Shown here: positions 10,550 to 21,358 of the stretch, piece by piece
How positions within the stretch are numbered: position 1 is the stretch's first letter
Layout of the letters: every line of letters starts with the position of its first letter
Assembly (NCBI GenBank): GCA_027579435.1
Contig: JANBPK010000782.1
Span: 43,766-107,765, forward strand
From: Candolleomyces eurysporus
Taxonomy: Eukaryota > Basidiomycota > Agaricomycetes > Agaricales > Psathyrellaceae
Length of the DNA stretch: 64,000 nt
Direction: 5' to 3'
Notes under the pieces: generated by a model
Told to the model about the DNA's origin: nothing
What the model saw: only the letters and a program-made list of their open reading frames with translations
The model's database searches: none
Program-made: the position numbers and the translations under genes

Positions 10550-13500
10550 ATGGCCGAATCTACTCATTCTGGAGGGCGAGGCAANCGTGGTCCTCCCGAC
10601 AATCCGGACCGCAACACACCGATCTCGTCTCGTGCTGCGACGCCTGGCCCTGATGGCAGTCGACCTTCTAGCAGAGCCAGCCGATTCAAAGCACGAGTCA
10701 TGGGGAGGGTTGACAGGGCGGGAGAGAGTATACAAGAGATCGGGAAGGATGTTAAAAGAAGCGTCAAGACTTTCTTTGGCATGGGGAAGCCGAAGAACCA
10801 AGGGGAGGGGGCAACGAGCGCTCAAGACGTTGCAGGTTCCGCTGGTTCAGCGAGCGACGGCAATAATGTCACGGGTGGAGACGGAGAAGCTACCGCTGCC
10901 GGTGAGCCGTCCACTCTTTCCGGTGGCGCAACGGTTGTATTGACTCTGAGCGCAGAGGAGGCTCTCGGTGCCTCTGCCGAACTTGAAACCGAAGCATCTC
11001 TCCCTCAGCCCTACGCTGCATCTTCTTCAGCAAAGGACGAGCAACCTGNTTTCGCCAGAGGCCACGATCACTTCAATCGTTCCGAAGCCTGTTCTGGATG
11101 AAGACAAGGCTGCTACTATGCAAGGCATTGAAGACAACCCGGTCGTCATCGGTGCAGGTTCCGGCGCGGTACGACNGGATGACAACTTTCCTACCGCCGT
11201 TGCAGTCACCCCGGAACCAGATACCGCGAGCGGCGCCCCTCTAGCCCATAGCGCTGAGACTGTTCCCCCCTCCGCCCCCGCCAACAACTTCCAAGGGACC
11301 GTGTCGTCCTCTCAACCCCAGGCGACCGTTCCTTCCGTTGCTACAGACGATGACAACAAGCCTTTGCCAGAGACCATAATCGCCTCCACTGTCTCGGCCC
11401 CCGTTTCGGCTGAGGAGGGAGGTCGTGCTCGTACTACGGAGGAAGGCGTTAAAAGTCCGCCCGTTCCCGCACCAGAGATGGCTCACAGTGCCATGAAGGA
11501 GCCGACGTCTGATAAGAACCCCTCCAAAGGTTGGGACATTGCGAAGGGGACATTCAAGACTGCGCTGGGTATTGCTGTAACCCTTGTACCGGAGCCGTTC
11601 AAAGGTCCAGCTGAAGCATTACTGAAGGTGGTGGACATCGTCGAGGTATGCGCACCCCCTATTTTTTCTTTCTCATGCATGTCACTCAAACCCCACACAG
11701 AAAGCAAACTCCAACAAGGAAGAAGTGAAGATGTTGAAGAAACGTTGCGACCTTCTGGGCTCGAGTGTTGTTAACGCTGTCAAGGGAAAGGATACAAAGC
11801 TCCTGTCAGAGGATCTGAAGGATAGCATCGGACGTCTTGTCGTGTACGTATCTTTCTTTAGACACTCAATCAAACATTCAACATTTTGGCTATAGGGGGA
11901 TAAAGGATACTTTGGAAGCTGCAAATAAGGAGAAGTCAAAGGGATTCACGGCGTACGTGCTGGCGGAGGATGATGTTGAGGTTCTCGAAAACGCAAACAA
12001 GAAACTCAACGAACTCTTGCAACACTTTTGGGTATGCTTTCAACCCTACTATATCCTTGCAATGACAACTCACTCATTGTTGATAGATTGAAAATCATAT
12101 TGCAGGGACAATTGTCTTGAGCGATATTCTTGCCACCGTTCATGACCAGGGAGGATGGATGCAGGGTCTCTCGGCAACGCTTGGCAAGCACTTTGAGGTT
12201 TTGCAGGGTCTCTCTGCAACTCTTGACAAGCATTCTGAGGTCTGTTCTCCATGTCTGATCTTCAATAGCTATTTCCATTAACCAGAGACACAGAATTATA
12301 CTCTTGGCCAACTCAAACGGATCCCTGGTGCTGCTTATGACTCGCACGAGGTTGCAGCCAAGGTTGTGTCATGCTTTGAAGGCACACGTTCCACACTGTT
12401 AGCTAATGTTGGGCGCTGGATGGTTGGCCCTGTCTCTGATGGCCATAACACTCCACTCTATGTGCTTGATGGCATTGCTGGGATTGGCAAGTCTACTGTG
12501 GCTATAACTGTAGCCCAGCGAGCTGCAGGCATCAACTGTCTTGGAGCCACCTTTTTCTTTTCTCGAGATCAGGAAGATCGAAAGAAGTCTTGGGGTTTTG
12601 TGCATACCATTGCATATCAGCTTGCTCGCTATGATGCATCCTATGGACAAGCCATTGCATCTGCTATCAATAAGCAGCCTGATGCTTTGGACAAGGTTCT
12701 TGCTCAGCAGTTCAACTTGCTTGTTGCTGAACCACTCTGTCCACTGCTTGAGCAAAGAGCAATCCCACTTGTTCTGGTCTTTGATGCCCTGGATGAATGT
12801 GTTGAACCTGATGCTTCAGCACTTCTGAAACTTATCATATCCTCAGTCTCTCGGTTGCCAAATACCAAGGTGTTTCTCACCACTCGTCCAGAGCTGGGAC
12901 TGAGAAGCAGGTATATGGACACAAAAGATGCACATATCTTCCATCTTCAGGAAATAGAGGACCTTATAGTGGAGAAGGATATATCTTGCTATGTGGACTA
13001 TTGTTTGTCTCCACTCAATATGCAAGAGACTTTGGGGGATTCATATAACTCCGAATGGGAGCCAACCCAAGAGGCAAAAGATAAACTCATCCAAATGTCT
13101 GGGAAACTCTTCATTTTTGCATCTACTGCTATCAAGTTTATACTTGACACCTGTCAACTTGATCCTGAGGGCCAACTTGATCTTCTTCTAAGCTTGCAGT
13201 CTTCTGGTGATAATCCTTTATCAGAATTGGATGACTTATATTCTTTCATCCTCCAATCTGCCAAACCTTCCAAGCATCCAGAAATCTGGCTTGGTAAATT
13301 TCAAGAGATTGTTGGAGCCATTCTTGTTCTTCAGACTCCTCTTTCTGCCTTCACTCTGTCAAAGCTTTTGGATAAAACAGAGAATAAGCTCAAGGCCACT
13401 CTTGGCAATTTGCACTCAGTTCTTGCCCCATTGAATGAGGAGTCTACTGTTATATACAAATTTCACCACAAATCCTTTCCTGACTATATCACTGGCCCCT

Positions 13501-14814
13501 CTTGTCTACCTGGGTTTCAGATTGTTGAAACAGAACACCATTTGGATTTGGCTAAGTGTTGCCTGGAAGTAATGAACAAGCAACTGAGGTTTAATATTTG
13601 CCAGGTGCCTGTGCCTTCAGACGATCAATACAAAGACCTTGATGATTTACTCAAGGAAGGCCTGAGTGTGGACCACATTTCCAAGGAATTGCAGTATGCA
13701 ATTTGCTATTGGGCTAATCACTTGAGCAATGTATCAGGAATGGAGTCAAATTTTAGAAGCCTATTGGATGAATTTGCAAAGAAGCATCTAATGCATTGGC
13801 TTGAGGCATTGGGCTGTATGAAACAGCTGGATATAGCACACACTGCATTGAGAGATGCCTTGGGTATGTTGGTATGTGAAATTCCTATAACTTTACTTGT
13901 TAAATATTCACTAAGATATACCGTAATAATATTAGGAAAGTCATACTGGGAGTAGCACAAACTCACTAAAGGAAATCTTCCAAGATAGCGAAAGATTTCT
14001 TTTGCTAAACTGTAATGTTATCAAAAGAGCACCTTTGCACATATATTGGTCATGCATACCTCTATCACCAAAACAAACAATCATTTACCAACTGTACCAA
14101 CAGCAAAATGATGGGGTAGACATCCAAGAAGGGGATACAACATGGCCATTGGAGCTTGCAGTTCTACAAGGCCATTCCAATCCTGTAAAGAGTGTTGTCT
14201 TCTCACTTGATGGGAGAAGGCTGGCATCCGCATCAGATGACAAGACAGTGTGCCTGTGGGACAGCCAAGCAGGAACCCTTCTTGCCACTCTTAAAGGCCA
14301 TTCTGGTTGTGTAAAGAGTGTTGCCTTCTCACCTGATGGGCAAAGGCTGGCATCTACATCAGATGATGGCACAGTGCGCTTGTGGGACAGCCAAGCAGGA
14401 ACCCTTCTTGCCACTCTTAAAGGCCATTCCCATTGGGTAAAGAGTGTTGCCTTCTCACCTGATGGGCAAAGGCTGGCATCTGCATCACATGACAACACAG
14501 TGTGCCTGTGGGACAGCCAAGCAGGAACCCTTCTTTTCACCTTTAAAATTGAATCTCTTTCCATGCTTTTTGTTCACTCTTCAACATTATATGCACTCCT
14601 TACAAAACATGCCCCCTCTGTTTCTGGATTGGTCAAAGTTAAACTGACTGGCCAACCTCTGTCACCAACTGTGGTTCCAATTTGCTGGTTTCCATCAAGC
14701 TGGCAGCCTTCCACAGTATCTCTTGACTCCACATCTTTACTTGCAGCTATTGGGTGTGAAAATGGCAGAGTCTATTCTTTTGACATTTCCCAAGTTGAAA
14801 AGATCCATAGTTAG
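10550..14814 (+). CDS. NLR-like STAND protein: helical N-domain, NACHT, WD40
   Basis: Six exons: 10550-11645, 11701-11843, 11896-12031, 12087-12239, 12294-13871 and 13936-14814. Leaving out one extra base at 11049 (an N that breaks the frame), the lengths sum to 3984, an exact 1328 codons, giving about 1327 residues. Residues 1-320 are low-complexity Ser/Pro/Ala-rich. About 325-500 is a helical domain starting GWDIAKGTFKTALGIAVT and ending near a duplicated LSATL.KH motif; its pattern (LLKVVDIVE, heptad-like helices) fits the MLKL-NTD/HeLo-like class common in Agaricomycete NLRs. NACHT follows: Walker A GIAGIGKST near 570, Walker B VLVFDALDEC near 670, then FLTTRPE. About 1110-1233 are three WD40 units. 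Proteins of this class act as non-self sensors that trigger regulated cell death; that role is inferred from family. The NACHT-WD40 exons look clearly more AT-rich than the first exon. Confidence 0.85.
14158..14534 (+). repeat. Three near-identical 126-bp WD40 units
   Basis: Units starting near 14158, 14284 and 14410 are almost identical in DNA and encode 42-residue WD40 repeats around the core VKSVAFSPDGQRLAS. The differences concentrate in a few codons: the pair after GHS (NP, GC, HW) and the residues around the last strand (SDDKTVC, SDDGTVR, SHDNTVC). High internal conservation with variation at few surface positions is the known signature of fungal NLR repeats such as those of HET-E. Three units are too few for a closed propeller, so units may have been lost in evolution or collapsed in assembly. 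Confidence 0.85.
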
Positions 14815-14815
14815 T

Positions 14816-15060
14816 TTAGAATCTCTCAGATTTAGACCCCAGATATCTGTCACTTCTCTCCAGTACTTGTATGTATAGTATTTGTTGTACACTACCATAA
14901 ATTTTTACTGCACAAAAGGCCTCATGGGGGTGACTTAGCTTCTGCTTTTGAGCTCTCATATCATCTAGCTCTTTGTTCCACCACCCATTTGTATCTTGCA
15001 TTGGTGAGCTGGTAGGTACATCAGTCTCAATCATATCCTGGATCACCTTCACAGGGCCTC
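14816..15060 (-). pseudogene. Possible non-LTR retrotransposon linker relic
   Basis: A minus-strand frame of 78 codons contains NGWWNKELDDMRAQKQKL and ends LERSDRYLGSKSERF. The WW.KEL..MR..K pattern followed by a Lys/Arg-rich region ending in S/AK.E resembles the segment between endonuclease and reverse transcriptase in LINE-type elements. The frame is short, begins and ends without partner domains, and abuts the stop codon of the NLR gene. The call is tentative. Confidence 0.3.
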
Positions 15061-16473
15061 CAACTCAGTGGGTGAATGTTACTTCATTTGGTATTGGTTT
15101 GTCTGGATCCTGACCTCAGAGTCTACCTTCAAGTGATTTCTTGAATTTGTCCTAGTCAGTCATTCTGAAATTCTTGAATTCCATTTTTGGTGCCAGGTTC
15201 TTACTGATACTATTGGGGTTGTTAAGGATAGTCTGGTACTTAACTTTGGTGAATTCTCTTGAATACACAGGTTTCTTAGCTATAACTTTGAATATTCAAG
15301 TCTTAGAACACTTTGAGTATATGAATAAAGGTAGTCTCCAAGGTATATTCCTTCCTACAGACTTGTTTGAGTTAATGTGACACTTTAACTGATGAGTTTT
15401 GTGTATCGCAAAGCTATACACAAAAGTGGGAGGAATATATGAATGTTGACTTATCTATTCCATCTATTTACCATGCTATTTATATACTACTGTAGCCTCT
15501 GCATTCTAGAGAATAAGAGAAAGAGAGAGAAGCACTGAGAAGAGAAAAGAAGAGAACCAGAGGTCCCCAATTGCAAAAGAACAGTCTGGAAGAAGTTTGA
15601 GGGTTCACAAAGCACCTCAGAGTGGTGTCAATCAATCATTGGCAAGTGATCATGAGTGGTCTGTAAAGCGCTTCTGATCTGTGATGCGCTTGGATTTTGA
15701 TTGTATGGTCCTTATGCCTCTTTACAAGTGAATTGAGTGAGTAAAACACAAGATTCATAATATTTGAAGTAGTAATAATACATGTTAATTGAAGGAAAAG
15801 ATTCTGCAAAGGTTTTATAGATTTAAAGGACAAAATAGACCAAAAACAATGTCAGTTAACAGAAGGAGAAATGGGTCTGGGTTTTCTGGTAAAGGAGAGT
15901 TTGTTACAAAAAGAAAGAAAAGAGGCAAAGAGGTAATGGATCTGGAATATACCATAACAGGGGTGTGGTCAGTGAGTACTGGGTTGACACAGGGTTTTTG
16001 ACCCTTTACTTTGAGTCCAAGCAGNAAAAAAGTGCTTCCAAAAGTTTCTTGAGCAATTACCCTTTGTTCACAGAGAATATGATGTTCAGTTCCTTTAGTA
16101 TCTTGAGAGCTTCCAAATTTCTTTTCTGTGCTGTTGCAATGTGGTTTGTGGCACAGTTGTGCTCATTTTTCCATTTCATTGGTCCTGGTATCATATTGGA
16201 TTGCGTGCAGTACTCTAATTTCAATGTTCTACTTCATACTGAGGACCAGATTGTTGCAGTTGGTACCTATTTGTGGAGTGGTCTGCTGTGCAAAACTTGG
16301 TGAATATGCCATGGCAAGAGATCAAAAGGGTTTTCCCTACTAGCGTTATGGTGTATAGGCAACATAGGGCACATAGCACAATAGTGACCATGCTAAGAAA
16401 AAGATGCTTGTATTATATCTAGGGCCCATGACTATGTACACCATTCAGTCTAAAATGACTAAGGATAGCAGCC
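15061..16473. other. AT-rich transposon-derived spacer
   Basis: No intact gene. The sequence is AT-rich and continues the composition of the flanking retrotransposon relics. A minus-strand frame near 16030-16240 (with KWKNEHNCATNHIATAQKRN) could be element-derived but has stops. If the chromoviral relic to the right once had a 3' LTR it should lie here, but I could not identify its ends. Confidence 0.4.
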
Positions 16474-17489
16474 CTAGCAGACTGCTGTTGTGCTGCTAAG
16501 TTTCTTGTTCTCTCTTTTCTGATGCTCCCAGTCTCTGACAATCTCAGCTGTGTTTCTCAGACTGTGTTTTGGCTCCCAGGTGCCTCTGTCTGGTCTGTAG
16601 CCCTTATACCTTATCCTGAACAGCCTTTCCCTTCCTCTGCTTTCCAGCTTCAAGTTCCTCCAATTTTCATCAACTAGCCCGAGCCTTTCAAGTTCAAATT
16701 CAGGAAACTCTTTGAAACCTCTTTGCTTTCTTCCATCTTTGGGTGCTCTGAATTGTCAGTTTTGTCTGTTGGATGGGGTTTCAGATGGGCCATGTTGGTT
16801 ACAGGATGTATACTGTATGAAGTGAGTAATTGCAGATGGTTCCCATGCAAGGCATTTTTGACTCAGGCACTCTGCAATCATCACCCTGGTCACTGCTCTC
16901 TTATTGCAGGTTTGTGGAGTTTTACTACTGCTTCTGGTTCCACCTTCCTCCTCAGAAAGGGCAGTATTGGTGAAGGGTTGCTGCTGGTCTTCTTCAATTG
17001 AGTTGCCCCTTTCTACTTCCATACTACAAAAAATGTCTCAAGGCTTGCTGTGCAGAGCATTGGCCACTTTGCACAGGTATGTGGTCTTTCCCAGTTTTTC
17101 AAGATCTTTAAAGGCCCCTTGTATTTTGGTAGGAGCTTCTGTCCTTTTCCCTTGATATCTCGAGATCATCAGGGATAATCCCAGTGACTCCAGATTCAGA
17201 AATACCAGATTATCCTCTTTAAATTTCCAAAGCAGCTGTGACCTGTCCCTAATTATAGCATTTTTGAATTTCTTGTGTCAACTGTGCTTTAGTTAGGGGA
17301 TCTTGTGCTCAGTTTTGTTTGGCTTCATCTCCACCAAGAACCTTTCCACTCTTGGAGTAATTGTGTCTGGGGAATTTATCAGTGTGGAGCATGGGTGATA
17401 GCCTTGTAGCAGGTAGGAGAGCATGAAACCAGTAGAGGAATGCAGAGAAGTGTTGGATTGGATGGGCTGTGTGAACTCAAAAATCCTGG
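16474..17489 (-). pseudogene. Chromovirus integrase tail with chromodomain (copy 2)
   Basis: Minus-strand relic that repeats the integrase fragment at 1-770 and then continues past the duplicated block's left part into a chromodomain. From 16720 to a stop at 16474 the frame reads ERLFRIRYKGYRPDRGTWEP, then LRNTAEIVRDWE; the Y+GY.P...TWEP core and the C-terminal helix are diagnostic of chromodomains that end chromoviral polyproteins and direct integration to marked chromatin. Several stops and frame changes upstream show that the integrase part is inactive. The chromodomain frame itself is open over about 70 codons. Confidence 0.75.
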
Positions 17490-19963
17490 TGGAGTGCTGT
17501 GCAACTTGTGTACCTTTGTGACTATCTATACTAGGTTCGAAGATGTGTTTATATCTTGAACTTACGAAGCAGTGAGACCTGCAGGTGACAGGTACAGAAC
17601 ACTCGTGGTGGACAGCAGAATTCCCGTCACTTGCTACAATGGGTACGGGTTTTGGCAGGCGCAGTTGCGGGTAGCCTGGCCAAGGCTCTGCACGCATTTC
17701 TCATTGCTAGGAAGGAGGCTGGCACAGAGTGTGAAGAAAACCAAATCTGACATTTACAACAGTGTCCTGACTGCAAGACTTATCAATGTCAAGACTAGGT
17801 CGGGACCAGTAGTCCATGGCGAAAAAACATTGTTGATACTACTACAACACTTTGCCACCGTCATTCAACCTGGAAGCGATGACAACAGTTGGAATTCATT
17901 CTCGAAAGTACATGGAGGAAAGAGGGAGGTTAACAGGAAAATGGACCACGGCAATGAAAGGATAAGAATAAAAAAAGGGAGGGGACACGAAGGATGAAAG
18001 ATGGATAATGTAATCTCCAACTACTTGCTAAAGGTACTAAAAAATAATGCAGAGAGATACCTCAGAACTTCGTTGGAATACTGGGCAACTCCTCAATAGG
18101 TGCCTTGGTCCCCCAACCACCCCGATTCTCCACCCGACTCTTCAACGACCCAGCTGACGACGCTCTAGCCGATCCCGAGAACGGTCTGAAAGTCGAAACA
18201 CTGTTGAGGCTAGGTATCCTCACAGTCTGAGCATCGGCAGCTCCTGCCGTTATCAGCGGCTTGATCCCCGCTCCCGCCGCTCGAGGAGGCTTCTTTACAA
18301 GAACCGTAGACTGACGCGGAGTCGCGTTGACAACTCTCAGCGGGGGGGCGTCCTTCCTCAGTCAAACCTTCGTATGACGCAGTAGGGGATCCCAAGGAGC
18401 TTTCCTCGGTCAACGACGCCTGGTCCTTCGACTTCCTCCCGTTAGCCTTGGTCAACCTCTTGATCGTCCTCGCGTAGGTGGTCAGGGAGGACAAGTCCGA
18501 GAGCAATGGCGGTGAGGCCGAGAGGATGATGGGACCCTCAGTTTTGTTCGAGTAGATCGAGGATCCTCTCTTCTTCCCGATGCCGTCATTGACTCTGAGG
18601 GCGGCGAAGGAAAAAGAAACCGGCGGTTGTGATGGCTTCTTCTCAGTGCTATTCCGCTCGATGTCGTCGTTGACAATGTCGATCTTGATGTCCGTTTCGT
18701 AGTACTTGCTCATAAGCTGGGATTCGCCGAGTCCACCTTTCTCGTCGTCGTCGCCCCGAGGGAAGTAGACAGGTGTGAAGTCGGAACCTTCGAGAGCATC
18801 TGTAACCTTGACTATAAGATTTNAAAAAAAAATCGGGGTTTTGTTTCATGTGGTTAGCAAACGTCGAACAGTGGAGGTTCATTGAATGGAGAGCACGCAC
18901 GATAGTGAGCTAGACCTTTGCCGTAGTTGAAGTAGCACAAAACGCCCATTGCAGCTGTAAGCACCAGCAACACGAATGCGGTGACCGTCACCGTTGCGAA
19001 GAACGACCACGATGTGAAGATGCAGCGATACACTGTAGTTGATTACCTGGGTGAGCAGAATGGCTAGAGCAGGATACCGGAAATGGCTACATACGGTTGC
19101 TACTGAACAGCACGCTCGAGATGGCGATCAAAACGGCTGAGAGGAAGAGGAAAACGCCGAATCGAATCTTGCATTCCTTTCGAACACAAATCCAGCCCTA
19201 TTCCGGAAGAATAAGTACAGCCTCCAGCAAAAGATATGGGACGGCAACATACATAGAAGAGCCATGGAATTTCGGCCTGGAGAACAAAAGCAAAGTCCAA
19301 TTCAATAAGCCTACATAATGAATGGGAAACAGATTGGAGAGAACGTACCACCAAAACGACCACAAATCCAATCAGGTAAAGGGTGCGATGTTCAGCGAAG
19401 ACCGCATAACTACCTCGTACGATCTTCGCAATCCAGAGCGTCGCCGATACCAGAGTGAAGAAACTCGCGAGGTGGAGTCCGACAGAGAAGAAGAGCACTA
19501 GCTTGTACATTCGGTGAATGATAGGCGAGGCTCCTACCCTGCTAAACGTCGCTCGGGCATACACCTACATGGTCGTCACCGAGATTGAATGAATACCTTC
19601 CGTGAGCTCCAAGAGCTTGGGATAGAATGGCATACAGATACGCACCCGTAGCAATTTCCAGGATAGTAAACCCAAAGCGACGATGCTCACGCCGTTCAAT
19701 ACAACGACAGGAATCTAAGCAACCAACCCTTCCATCAGAAAATACCGCAAACAGAAGGGCTTTCCTTCGTACTCACCGTATGCTGCAGCCTAACAGTCCA
19801 CCAAGGGCCCAACACATCATATCCCCTACACGGCCCATCAACGATAACCCCGCTGTAAAACGCGACCAAGTTCTTCGTCGAGGTGATCCTGGATGTGGCC
19901 CAGGCTGCACCCAGAACGTGTCCGAAAAACGCAGCTCCGAGATGGGGGAGAGATTCGTTTATG
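16720..19963. repeat. Direct segmental duplication, copy 2
   Basis: Second copy of the block at 1-3253. Its right breakpoint, after 19963, falls two bases inside the exon that begins at 3255 in copy 1 (minus strand), so copy 2 carries only the 3' half of the membrane-protein gene. The first base of unrelated DNA starts a perfect 9-bp inverted repeat (19964-19983). Confidence 0.95.
18062..19963 (-). pseudogene. Truncated, frameshifted copy of the membrane protein gene
   Basis: Corresponds to 1344-3253. It keeps the last exons, including the helices SVGLHLASFFTLVSATLWI and GVFLFLSAVLIAISSVLFSS, but lacks everything upstream of the exon that begins at 3255 in copy 1: the first helices and the acidic segment are gone. 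In the C-terminal tail a G run near 18350 is one base longer than in copy 1 (seven Gs versus five Gs and an A), which throws the tail out of frame, and about 24 bases are missing near 18160. There is also an inserted run of As with an N near 18823. Without a start and with a shifted tail it is a pseudogene. Confidence 0.85.
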
Positions 19964-20658
19964 CCCGCTACTCTAGTAGCGGGTCTTTAGTACCCCCCCT
20001 TGGTAGATTATGTAAGAAAGACGTCAGTGTATGGCATTTACCTCTCACGCTATATTTACCCTCTCATTCGTTATTTTCTCGACTATTTGCGTTCACTCGT
20101 GTGCGAGTGCATGCCCCTGCTGCGGGTTAGCAACCGTATGTAGGTTTCTCACAGCACACATCGCGCATCGCGAATCCTGGCCGGATTTTATTTTGACAAG
20201 TAAACAAGGTACAACTTGTGGGTGCTTGTAGGCGCCTTGAGAAAAAAAGACCAGTGTTCCAACCCGCCATTTGGTCATCCATCCTCAGGCTCCCATCTCC
20301 CGAGCGCGAGCNCGAGCACGCCGCAGGCGTGCGTCAGCGAGCNCAGCTACAAAGCATGAAGGAAGTCTCAGGAACAGCAGGGAAGAGCAGATAAAGCAGT
20401 GATAAGATCTTCATTCCGATTACAAGGTACAACTTAGCACGTCAACCTCCTAAGAGCGAGCTCTAGTGTTGGCGGCCCGAGTAGCGGGCGTTGCGGCGAA
20501 GCCGGCTTTGAGGGTTATGCTTGCCCATACCCATCGGGTCGTTGAAGGCCCACACATGTCAACAATTTCACGAGGCGGGCCAAATAATTGAGGCGCGTGA
20601 CTACATCGGCTTTTAGCCAGCCATGTGGCATCGTGTCTCCCTTTGTTGTTCGTTCGCA
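19964..20658. other. Breakpoint-flanking sequence with hairpin
   Basis: Starts with a perfect inverted repeat, CCCGCTACT-CT-AGTAGCGGG (19964-19983). A related motif, agtagcgggcgttgcggcga, occurs at about 20481-20500, and a diverged version (agtagcgagtgttgcagtga) at about 29106-29125. The segment may be, or contain, a small repetitive element whose ends carry this motif. No protein is recognised. Two Ns occur at about 20312 and 20343. Confidence 0.45.
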
Positions 20659-21358
20659 ATGAAACTTGACCTGCTTCTCAGTACGTCGGTTAATTTTCTC
20701 TGCTTAGACTTAGTCACGATTCTAGCAGATCCCGCCCCCTCTGAGGGGAACGGAACAGGTTCCCAATTAGCCAATTTAGTTGAGCTGGCCACCACAACAC
20801 CTAACCCGTCAGGTAGTAGGTCGCTAATTCTGTTTTCCATACTGCGGTTTGTTAATAGCTTTGGCAGATAAACCTATCCGCAAAGGAGGCAGTGCGGATA
20901 CAGTTTGTTTTTTGCAGGAGAGCGGGGCTGAGAGCGATGACGATGAGGGTTCTGTTAGCGTTCAGGATGAAGTTCCGCCCATCATTGAGCAAAGTACGAT
21001 GGCCTTCTTCCTCTGGGAGGGTAAGGCCTGGTATTGTCATACTTGCGGGGACAGAGGCAACACTACCAAAGACAGCAAAACGGCGAAAAGACATGCCAAA
21101 ATCTGTGCATTTATGCCGGGAGACGAACACTTGAAAATGACTCCGGGAACGCAGGACTGGGAATGTCTATTGTGTGGAAAATCGGGTTCAAGAAGGTCCG
21201 GTGGGCGTAAACATGTGAGACAAGAACTTAAACAGGAAAAGCTTAGAGGACACGCTCCATGGAAATTAGAAGAGGAGGGGAGGTTAGAAGGAGGGAGTTT
21301 TGTTCTGTGGAGACTCGAACCAGACGTTGAAGTGCTCTCTTGTCCTCTAGCATCTTGA
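20659..21358 (+). CDS. Small spliced zinc-finger-like protein
   Basis: Three exons, 20659-20680 (only 22 bases), 20726-20812 and 20859-21358, join in frame through GTACGT..TAG and GTAGTA..TAG introns to give 202 residues. After a short hydrophobic start come an acidic stretch (SGAESDDDEGS) and two zinc-binding-like motifs: CHTCGDRGNTTKDSKTAKRH followed by AKIC (C-x2-C-x15-H-x3-C), and CLLCGKSGSRRSGGRKH (C-x2-C-x12-H). Spaced Cys/His pairs suggest nucleic-acid binding. The C-terminal end is uncertain because a GTGAGA donor directly follows the second motif. No family name; transposon-derived finger proteins look similar. Function unassigned. Confidence 0.55.

Noticed and set aside
14085..14564. 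Minus-strand frame with three repeated units.
   Set aside because: Antisense of the WD40 repeats; the plus strand has clear WD40 residues and fits the exon chain.
21300..21335. tRNA B-box-like sequence on the minus strand (ggttcgagtctcc).
   Set aside because: No A box, no acceptor stem pairing and no anticodon stem at the right distance.
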